Below, piece after piece: positions 7,301 to 14,503 of a stretch of DNA of 14,503 nucleotides. The stretch's first letter is position 1. Each line of letters opens with the position of its first letter. This DNA comes from Calocera cornea HHB12733 (taxonomy: Eukaryota; Basidiomycota; Dacrymycetes; Dacrymycetales; Dacrymycetaceae). A program made the position numbers and the translations under genes. The stretch covers positions 1 through 14,503 of the forward strand of contig KV424203.1 of the NCBI GenBank assembly GCA_001632435.1. The letters are read 5' to 3'. The notes under the pieces are model-generated. The model was not told where the DNA came from, made no database searches, and was given only the letters and a program-made list of their open reading frames with translations.

Positions 7301-8928
7301 CTATGCGCTCAAGAACGCTGGGAAGCACACGTCGGAATGGGGTAGGTATTCAGCGTCCGCATCTAAGCGAGCATGTTCCGCCGTGCACTGGTGGGATGTG
7401 TCAGCGGTGAGCCGTAAGAGAACAAGGACGGGCGATGCAGGCGATGCAACACCAGGAAAGGAGACAAGCGAGACGACACTGGTGAGGGTCACCGGTGGGG
7501 CCCCAGGGCTGTACATCCCGGCCAGCCCGACCACTCAGAGGCATGGCGGCACAGAGAGGCTTTTGAACCAAACTCGTAAGGAAAGCAAGATTAAGAAGCT
7601 TACATAGGCAACGGTCCCACATCTGCATCGCGGGGCGAGGAACACATGTGGGTCAGTAAAAGAGGACGACAACGGAAAAAATTGGAAACAGGACACACCT
7701 TACACAGGGCGTAAGGCCGTGTTGTATCGCACACCGCTTGTATCCGCAGCGCCAACGCTTTCCAGCATAGCGGATGGCGTCCATGCTACACCGCTGCAGC
7801 CGGGCCCCATCCAGAACGCCAGCGAGCTCCGCCAGCCTACCGTCGTCTCTATACGTTCGCCAACTTTTGCCGGTCTGGCTTGCAGAACGAATCAGCCGTT
7901 CACGAAGCGCTGCTTCGAGGAAGGTCGGCGGTTTGCCTCCGGACCAACACGCAGAAATAAGCCAGCTCAGGGCCTCCGCGAGCTCAGACGCCCGCTGGAG
8001 CTCTATTGCGGGTGAGTTTAACGGTAGTCCCTGACGCTCGGAGTCTCGTAGCGCATGTAACAGTGCCTCCACGTCTTCGGCCAGGCGCTTACAAAGGAGG
8101 CGTATATTCTCCTGGTGTTTCTGGGCGTATTGGAGGAAGTAGACGTCTTGGCAGAGCTTTGGCAATAGCAGCTTCAGCGCGTCCCAAATGCTCGACTCGG
8201 AGTCCGGATCGGTAGTCAGCAGAGCTCGAACATATTCTGGCGTATGATACGCAGAAAACCGAGCCCAGAAGGCGCCAGAGTTGATCCCCAGCTGACTGAT
8301 CTGTTCTAGCTACATGACGTCGTCACGCGGATCAGAAAGTTCCTCACGGACCAAAAGCGGAAGCAATGCTGGCGCAAAGGCTCCGGTTCACACTCGTACC
8401 TTTTCAGCAACTCCTGCAGCCGTGGGATGGGCCACTGTTTGCGGGCAACCCGCCGGCACACACTGGGGCCGGCTGAATAAACCTAGATGGATCCAGCCCG
8501 AGTTCGCCCGGAGTTTGTTGAGTCCAGATTTAAATTTTTGGGTTTGTTTTGATGTTTGTTTCAGGGGGGTTGGACAGAAGAGAAAAGGGAGAAAAGGGGG
8601 TGGGGTGGGGGGGAGAACAGCGTGCGGAAGAGAAAGAGAAAACCGATCAGCACTGTGACTTTGAGTGACCAAGAACAGTGACCTTACCCAAGTATCCAGC
8701 CAGCGCAAAGGCGCTGGGTGAGTTGTGTGCAGCCCTGCCGCGCTTCATTGTGCTGGGGGTGGCAAAGAACAGGGCCGCGGTCATCACCGCCTCTAACTGT
8801 CTGATGCTGCGTAGGTTGTCTTCCGTAAGCTGACGTTCGGCTGGTGGATCCTGGTGCACTATTCCGGAGAGGCCCACTACTGCCCATGCGGGTCCGGGCC
8901 CAGTAAAGGAGAGAGAGAAAGCGGACAT
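7301..8928 (-). CDS. MYND-type zinc-finger protein B (five exons, 354 residues)
   Basis: Minus-strand exons are 8928-8688, 8472-8348, 8291-7699, 7622-7604 and 7387-7301; phases agree and the joined frame ends at a stop at 7301. The C-terminal MYND finger is complete only after splicing: CGYKRC (304-309), CVRCGTVAYC (318-327), H331, then HSDVC (343-347). This gives C-x4-C, C-x2-C, YC-x3-H and H-x3-C, with His in place of one Cys. The 19-nt exon 4 encodes CGTVAY. The body is helical; FWARFSAYH (130-138) matches VWARFSALH of MYND gene A, so the two are paralogues. ATG 8928 is the first ATG in the open frame, but a CTAAT branch and CGCAG acceptor just upstream (about 8955-8972) hint at a 5' leader intron. 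The 215-nt first intron contains a G-rich tract. Intron 2 could end at 8292 (56 nt, chosen) or 8310 (38 nt), both in frame. Likely nuclear or cytosolic; no partner or role can be named. Confidence 0.82.
7388..7603 (-). other. MYND gene B finger intron (216 nt)
   Basis: Donor TAT|GTAAGC, branch GCTGAC, acceptor CCACCAG|TGC. Splicing joins VAY to CTAEH, the heart of the MYND finger. Phase and position equal those of the intron in MYND gene A. Confidence 0.85.
7623..7698 (-). other. MYND gene B intron before the microexon (76 nt)
   Basis: Donor AAG|GTGTGT, branch TACTGAC, acceptor GATGCAG. Splicing makes PCVRCGTVAY. The nearby donor GTAAGG would give a different phase and destroy the finger. 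Confidence 0.82.
8473..8687 (-). other. MYND gene B intron 1 (215 nt)
   Basis: Donor G|GTAAGG at 8687 and acceptor TATTCAG ending at 8473, phase 1 on both sides. It contains the homopurine and poly-G tract of 8564-8640 and an AT-rich patch near 8529. Confidence 0.7.
8587..8613 (+). other. Potential G-quadruplex tract
   Basis: Plus-strand G runs of 3, 5, 4 and 7 with loops of 6, 1 and 1 bases. It lies in intron 1 of MYND gene B, on the template strand of that gene. Confidence 0.6.
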
Positions 8929-9195
8929 GTCGTTGCGGCAGCGCGACCCTGCGGTCAAACATTAGCCCCAAGCCCCTTGACACAAGGAGACACGCTTGCC
9001 TTGATATGTCGTGCGCGATACCCGGGATACGTCGCAGTAGACGATTGGCGGATTTTCCTATCCTACGTACTCAGTCTAGTGCACCGGCTCGAGAGCGGGG
9101 ACCTCCAGGTCGAAGGGATCGAACAGGATGAGAGAAGGATATAGACAGCCGGACGGTCTACCCCTCCCGACACGAAGCGTAACGAGTGACACACG

Positions 9196-9231
9196 CCACA
9201 CGTGACCGATCCCGTCCCACACGCTATACGA
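9196..9231. repeat. CACGTGACCG element, copy 1
   Basis: Contains CCACACGTGACCGATCCCGTCCCAC-like sequence, with CACGTG at 9199-9204. A related segment at 9552-9592 has a 4-5 nt insertion and scattered changes. Confidence 0.55.
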
Positions 9232-9551
9232 AAGTAGATGGGAGGAGCATCCACAGCCGATGGGGTACACGCGGTAGGAAAGTGGGACGAGGCTTAACTA
9301 CATATGCCATGACAACATGCATGTGCGGACCCAAAAATTAGTTCCCACCCAACCGCCCCCGGAGGTCGGCACCATGCACAACTATCCTCGGGGAGACACA
9401 ACACCGGGGGGCTTCGCCGTGTGGTCTCATCTTTCTCTAACATTCCGCTCTGGGGTCCACTTCTATCCGCAGGCCGAACAGAAAGAGCACCGCAGTCAGC
9501 CTCCTTCCCAACAGCACCGGGAAGACCCACCCAGTGGCGGCGTATGGCATG

Positions 9552-9592
9552 CCCCACGTGACCGGTACAGATCCCGTCCACTCGGGATACGC
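9552..9592. repeat. CACGTGACCG element, copy 2
   Basis: CACGTGACCG, then GATCCCGTCCAC and a GATACGCGAA end, with CACGTG at 9555-9560. It matches 9196-9231 in order and orientation. CACGTG is the core of bHLH-type binding sites, so conservation here could be regulatory. Confidence 0.55.
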
Positions 9593-9664
9593 GAACTTTT
9601 GTTTTAGCCAGCACCGCACGACGCCGGGCTACTCTAACAGGCCCGTGTTTTATATATACCGAGT

Positions 9665-10693
9665 CTAAGCCGGGACACCCTGCGCTTTCTTCCTGGCCAC
9701 AGCCGCCCATCCCCTCCCAACCCCACCACCGCTGAGGTCCCTACTGAGGGCATGCAGAGGTCGTTCAGCCGACAGGCGATGGCAACGCGCCAGAACCCAT
9801 CGCAGGGCGATGTGTGCGTTGAGTGGGCCGGCAGGCGACCCGCGTTCCCCACACCACATCCCCGACTCGAACGCAGCTTCGGCCGACACCGGCAGATGTG
9901 AAGGCCACGCCGTACGCCATCCGTCGTTGCGGGAAACAACATAAAGAATCCCCATGACAATACCCGAGTAGACACATCGATGGCCGGCGTGGAGCCGGCG
10001 AGGAAGCGTGCATGCACGGCATATGCCTGACGGAAATGTGGCGTCGTTTCGCCAGCGCAAAAACCGCACGGTGTTGAGGGGCGAACAGCCAAGCCTTCGG
10101 TGCCCGCACGGTCCATCCCTTCCTAGGAGGAAACAAGAGAGACAACGCTCCCTCCAAGGCTCGAGCTGCTCCATCAGCTTTCCCAAAATCCGGGGCATCA
10201 CCAGGCTGGTGTGGTCAGTCTGACCGTGTCGGTTCCCTGCTGTACCCCCCTCCCTTCCAAGTACCCAGTGCACCGTCTCGCCCTGGATCGCGTTTGACAA
10301 CGGGCACGGTAAATACCCATTCACGGCCACCATAGCTCTTTTTCGATCCGTTGTAGTGGCCTCGCCTTCGCTCGGCGCTGGCGTGCCGTCTTGCCCTGGC
10401 TGGGGGGTGAAAGGCGCAAAAGGCCATTCCTCCGTTCCCGCATCTGTAGAAGCCGGTACTCGGGCCGGCGTCGCTCCTTGTCCCGGCATCGCGCGAGATA
10501 GAGCCTCGTCCGTCCCTCGGCGGTTGCCTGACGACGGAGCCTGCCGAGGGGGAGGAAAGTCGCAGCGCTCTGTCGCCGGTATGCGAGGAAGAGGATAAGG
10601 CCAACGAGGGGGCCAGCAGGCGTTTGCATGCTGCGCGGCGCGCAGCCCGGCGAAGGTGTAAAATCGTCTGCCACATGCGTCCCTTTCTTCTTT
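9665..10693 (-). CDS. Partial RecQ-like helicase copy: C-terminal zinc-binding region only
   Basis: A minus-strand frame is open from about 10693 to the stop at 9665. The first ATG is at 10489 (274 residues); about 68 codons upstream lack an ATG and follow a TAA. From the ATG, the conserved block is CLSC (116-119), H130, C135, then CRACTLPRRLHAGHRC (157-172). It is followed by a hydrophobic, Trp-containing tail ending in IALRWVLARC. This mirrors CGFC..H..C and CYFC..H..C plus tail in the full RecQ-like helicase at 11666-14498, in the same order. There is no Walker A, no DExH box and no helicase motif V/VI in or just upstream of it. It may be a truncated duplicate, a stand-alone domain gene, or the last exon of a gene whose 5' exons are lost. 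The N-terminal 100 residues are Pro/Ala/Thr-rich and unlike the full copy. Confidence 0.6.
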   Translation of the reverse strand, partial: KEERDACGRRFYTFAGLRAAQHANACWPPRWPYPLPRIPATERCDFPPPRQAPSSGNRRGTDEALSRAMPGQGATPARVPASTDAGTEEWPFAPFTPQPGQDGTPAPSEGEATTTDRKRAMVAVNGYLPCPLSNAIQGETVHWVLGREGGTAGNRHGQTDHTSLVMPRILGKLMEQLEPWRERCLSCFLLGRDGPCGHRRLGCSPLNTVRFLRWRNDATFPSGICRACTLPRRLHAGHRCVYSGIVMGILYVVSRNDGWRTAWPSHLPVSAEAAFESGMWCGERGSPAGPLNAHIALRWVLARCHRLSAERPLHALSRDLSGGGVGRGWAAVARKKAQGVPA

Positions 10694-11665
10694 AGCGGCA
10701 CTACCTTGGTACTCAGTCGGGTTCTAGAAGAGCGCCATGCGAGCCACCGGTCAGGGAGAGTTGCGCTCCAGAAGTGATAAGGATGCAAAAAAAGAAGTAC
10801 CGAAGGGTGCAAGGGCCACGATGAGCACAGCGAGCTCGAAACCCCGGGCCCAGCACACGCCATCTCTTCCGAAGGGACAAAATGCTTTCCACAAGCTTCG
10901 ACCGGCGGGCCAAGGCGAGAGGGGGAGCGGACGAGACTGACCGGGGGCGGCCGACCGACACGAACCCTCCAACCGACCCCTCGGCACTTCAAATAGAAGA
11001 ATACGATGCCGGGGCGGAGGCGCGGAGCAATTGAGGATCACGCCGATTCAGTTGCACCCGCACAATGCTGTGACTGGCATTCGCGTCAGTCATCTCGCTG
11101 CTGACAGCAATCGACCCATTACGTCTCTTGGTACCCCGATGGCACGGGTCAGGGGGGATGGCTCTCACAGGCCGGCCCCGCTAAGAAGTTACGGCCACAC
11201 TAATGCATTCGTGCGCACCTGACTCTGGGTCATGATCCGCGCCCACCACATGATGTCAGTGCCCCTCCAACGTGCTGTGGAGTACAATCAGCGTCCTGTA
11301 CGCCAGTACATCGGTCGCACACAGCCACCCTGACGACTTGACCGTGGTCGCCTACAGTACCAAAACACATGACAAGGATCGAAGCATGCACAGTATCTGT
11401 GTAAGTTTCACAGGTTCATTGGGTGCCCCGGAGCAAGAGCAAACAGCAGGGCCGTCGGGTTCCCGTCGCACGTATTAGGTATTAGGGACTCCGGGAGCAG
11501 TCCTTCAAAGTACAGTGTGGGCTATTGATATTTATAGGGAGCCAAGCCAGGAAAGTCGACTTAATGCCAAAGGAGCGCGTGACCATCCTTCAGCACGGTC
11601 GTCTCTTTCATCCGCCTCCACTTCCCCTCGCTTCCTCTTTGCTTACCTTCATGGCCATACCGCAG
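10694..11665. other. About 970 nt between the two RecQ-like units, no gene supported
   Basis: ORFs are short and in conflicting frames. I looked on the minus strand for remains of helicase motifs that would link the partial copy to a degraded helicase domain and saw none. Confidence 0.5.
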
Positions 11666-14498
11666 CTACATCTCGAGCCCTGTGCGCTCGAAAAAAACCG
11701 GCCTTGTGCGATACCACCACAGGCATATCCGGGCCAGTTTTGTCCACCGTGTGCCGTCGGAGAGACCACTGTATTGGGCAAACGACATCTCCGTCCACGG
11801 TGAAAGTCCGAATGCAGACCTTAACGCCAGACTCGTATCCGGCAGTTGCCACAACGTCCACGCGAGGGCCATCAGAAAGTCTGGAAACTTGCAGTGTTGA
11901 CGCCCCTTCCTCTCGTACGGCCCTACTTCGGAATGCGCACGTTCCTCGACTGCTCGCGGTGTATGACAGAAATAGCAGACTCCCTTCACCGAGCGATCGT
12001 ATCTGACCCGAAATCCTGGATCCCTCTGCGCGGCGAGGCGCAAGCCTTCCCCCCTCTCGTCCTTCCTCATGCAGGATGAAGACTGGTGTGCTGCAGCGTC
12101 CTCCCCGCGGGCGAAACAGAAGCCACAGCATCCGCGGTTCTCTCTCAGCAGCCGCAACATAGCATGTTCATCCGCCTGCTCCATCCACCCCAGACGGCGT
12201 ACTCTACAGGCCTCCGACAGGCGAGACAAGGAAGGTCCTCCGGCTCTGTAAAGCGCTAGCTCAGATGCCGTGCTCTTGCCAATCTCGCCATGCTCCTCGC
12301 GGGTGCCCACAGTGCCTTGGCTGACGAGCACTCCTTCGGGGGCCGCGTTTTCGCTCATCCACCCCTCCGGCCCGGCCCAACCCGAGCAGTTTGCCTTTCC
12401 GAGCGCCTTCTCCATTCTGCCGGCGGGGTAAGGGTCCGTCGCCTCTACCAAGCCACAGTAGTCGCACAGCCTGGCTTCGGGGTCGTCGAAGCACGTGAAC
12501 ACGACCCCGTCACACGCCTCACCCAGAATAATTCGACGGCACTGGGTGCTCTGACGCCAATGTTCCAGCACTGCTATGCTGGCAAGATGAGATTCCGAGA
12601 TCGACAACCCACCCTCAGGGTTTATCCCCTCTGACCAGCGAGTGGTCAGCATCCGGTAGCGAGCAGCCGGCTGGGGCGGCGAATCAGGACGCGGACACAC
12701 CTTTGGTAGCTCCGCTTTCATGCGGTGGGGTACCACTGGCTGTCGGCTCCGGCACCGGGTCATCAGTTAAGCAGACGACCCAGCAGTCTGCTCCGCCGCC
12801 CCTTCCTCCTGCCTTGTCGTTTGATCTTCCAATTCTGCCACTGCCCAGCACTACGTCCCGGAGGGACCATGCACCCGGCAAGAAGTAAACCCAGCAGACA
12901 TGTCCAATGTCCATCCCCATGGTAAGTGCCGATGTGCCGACCAATACCGAATCTTGCCCTTCTTCAAAGCTCGTCGGCAATCCCGTACGCTCTGCGTGTG
13001 AGCCCTGTGGACAATAAACCGGACATCCGAGAGCGTCTCCGACCGCTTCCGCCTCTTGGACTGTTCGACAAAAGACCAGCCCACGTTGATGATCTTGCAA
13101 GCCGGCCCTGCTGCCCGCTATATGGCGATAGCATGCCTCGCGGTAGTCCGTCGCATCCAGACTGAGAACATGATATCCAATGTCAGCCCGGATGGTCCGC
13201 TGTCGTACGACCACAACATGGGAGGCGGTGGAGAACATGCTACTGATCAACTCGCTCTGGGCCTGGAGAGGTAGTGCACCGCTCAGGTACACCTGGATGA
13301 TGCCCGACAAGCTGGCGTTCCCGCCCATGCTTCGCGGGCTCAGAGCGCGTGTGGCTATGGGGCCCGGGCAAGTCTCGTCAAAGACGAGATAGGCCAGTCT
13401 TCCCTGTCGAGCAGCACGCGCGACGTCTTCAAGTGTCGAGCGGCGTTCCAGCGACTCCACTGACATCAGGACAAGGTAAGGCTCCGGACGGCCTTCCAAC
13501 CCCTCTCTTCCCTCCACCGGATTCTCCTCTAGAGGGCTTCCAGGTCGGTACACCACACAGGAGAGACCATATGACCGGTATTTGCGCCACGCCCACTGCG
13601 CCAGCGCGGCGGAGGGGAGCACGCAGAGTGTGAAGCGGCCAGCTTCAAGGTAGTGAAAGGTTGGGATCAAGTAGATCAAAGACTTTCCTCCACCGCATGG
13701 GAGAACGGCCACCACGTGCTGCTTCTTCCTCGCCACGTGCTCCACCGCTTCCGCCTGCTCCAACGAGTACCATCGACCGGTGGGTGCGCCCATCAGGTGT
13801 CTCATCGCCACCGTCAGACCTTCACGAAGAGGTAGCCGTCCTGGCTCACACCGGCTTTGCCACGGGCCCGCATCGCCCCGCGGCGTGCTCTGGAGTGCGC
13901 TGGCACCACAAGATTGTAACGTCTGCAGAAATTCGGCATCACGCTGGGAGACTTCTTCCCGGAAGAGTGTACGCAGGCGGAGCCGAATGCCTTGCACGTC
14001 GTCCAAGCCGTTCTGCCGAGGAGCCTTCGCCGGTGGGAGGGTCTCTTCCCGCGCCTCCCGGTCAACAGACGTCGGTGGACCTCCCAGGACTTTGTTGACC
14101 GGACCTCCCCGGACGTCTGTATTCCTTCCATCACCCGTGGCCCTACGTTCTCTCAGGCCGAGGACTCGATGCCAGTCACGGGAATACTCGATGTAACGCC
14201 CGGCTACCCAGGGGGTTAGCCGCCAAGGATCTGAAGCCGTGACCGCGTAGTGGGCGTGAGACACCGCCGACGTATGTCCAGCTTGAAGATCGCCCACATG
14301 GTTGACCTCCCTTTGGATCCCCGCCACCTCTCCATATCTGTCCCAGCCTCCTATGGCAAGCCCCCCTTCCCCATCGTGTCCTCCCAACCACGTGCTCTGT
14401 GCCTCGTCCTCTGACTCTGGCATGAGCGCCTGTCGATGAAGCGCCACGAGAAGCTGTCGGCAGCATCTCAGACCGATACGGGGACCTATGGGTGCCAT
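11666..14498 (-). CDS. RecQ-like DNA helicase with Cys/His-rich C-terminal extension (two exons, about 920 residues, 5' end possibly outside)
   Basis: RecQ-type helicases are superfamily 2 3'-5' DNA unwinding ATPases; this subtype is expanded and often subtelomeric in fungi. Minus-strand exons 14498-12701 and 12630-11666 join in frame through a 70-nt intron. Seen: Walker A LPCGGGKS (266-273), a DExH-box position reading DETC (374-377), SGALP (406-410), GLVFCRT (473-479), LVGTSALTMGMD (519-530), GSGRIGRS (552-559). The tail has CRR at 630, C639, C646, CDYC (655-658), CGFC..H..C (768-786) and CYFC..H..C (818-846), probable zinc sites. Residues 1-120 precede the helicase and contain LQAGHTSAVSHAHYAV, like the GHxS...Y end of tyrosine recombinases. 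The DEAH His is replaced by Cys, so activity is uncertain, but a long open frame argues against old decay. ATG 14498 is only five bases from the window edge, so the start may be further upstream. Confidence 0.9.
12631..12700 (-). other. RecQ-like gene intron (70 nt)
   Basis: Donor AAAG|GTGTGT, branch GCTGAC, acceptor GGTCAG|AG. Splicing converts ATKG..stop into ATK-EGINPEGG and joins helicase and zinc-tail frames, phase 1 on both sides. An 85-nt alternative (12755-12671) also keeps the frame but has a weaker donor, GTGCCG. Confidence 0.8.
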
Positions 14499-14503
14499 CG
14501 CTT

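Larger units (their letters stand above)
8929..9664. other. Spacer upstream of MYND gene B, with a duplicated CACGTG-centred element
   Basis: No ORF here has a recognisable domain. A minus-strand TATATAAAA lies at 9649-9657, pointing toward MYND gene B but about 720 nt from its ATG, so the link is weak unless there is a long leader with an intron. Two related segments sit at 9196-9231 and 9552-9592. Confidence 0.5.

Noticed and set aside
9634..10157. Overlapping minus-strand ORFs in other frames (160 and 130 codons)
   Set aside because: They overlap the RecQ-tail frame, and only that frame shows the ordered Cys/His pairs.
10321..10992. 223-codon minus-strand ORF upstream of the RecQ tail
   Set aside because: Low-complexity Arg/Pro/Ser-rich translation with no helicase motif; it overlaps the better-supported frame.
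11649..12131. 160-codon minus-strand ORF inside the RecQ-like tail
   Set aside because: Shadow frame; the zinc motifs and the Trp-rich tail are in the other frame, which ends at 11666.
12671..12755. Alternative 85-nt intron in the RecQ-like gene
   Set aside because: The frame is kept, but the donor GTGCCG is poor compared with GTGTGT plus the GCTGAC branch of the 70-nt intron.

Overview
The window looks like a gene-rich, intron-bearing fungal locus, most likely from a basidiomycete. The evidence is GC-rich DNA and genes split by short GT..AG introns (roughly 55-215 nt) with CTGAC/CTGAT/CTAAT-type branch points. The gene content fits too: a PIF1-type helicase, two MYND-finger proteins, and a RecQ-like helicase with a long Cys/His-rich tail. 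That RecQ type is typical of expanded, often subtelomeric, fungal families. The lineage and any subtelomeric position are inferences; no telomere repeat is present. No prokaryotic operon structure, tRNA, rRNA or CRISPR array was seen.

Layout, left to right. (1) 1-1199, minus strand: a PIF1 helicase gene running off the left edge. I rebuilt it as four exons that restore every early helicase motif without a gap, with a PCNA-binding-like motif before the helicase core. (2) 1933-3151, minus: MYND-finger gene A. (3) 3152-5475: no convincing gene, apart from a short duplicated element near 3462 and a TATA box at 5268. (4) 5476-6249, plus: an unrecognised coiled-coil protein of 257 residues, the only confident plus-strand gene. 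(5) 7301-8928, minus: MYND gene B, five exons including a 19-nt microexon. It is a paralogue of gene A. (6) 9665-about 10693, minus: an ORF resembling only the C-terminal zinc-binding part of the RecQ-like helicase. (7) 11666-14498, minus: the RecQ-like helicase itself, two exons, about 920 residues. Its 5' end may lie outside the window, and its N-terminus has a tyrosine-recombinase-like flavour.

Two superfamily 2/1 helicases, a partial RecQ duplicate and a diverged MYND pair within 14.5 kb suggest a region shaped by duplication and possibly by mobile-element-derived genes. There is no sign of a shared operon. All splice models come from reading frames, splice consensus and motif restoration only. 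Spliced phases are consistent for every gene listed, but no transcript evidence was available.
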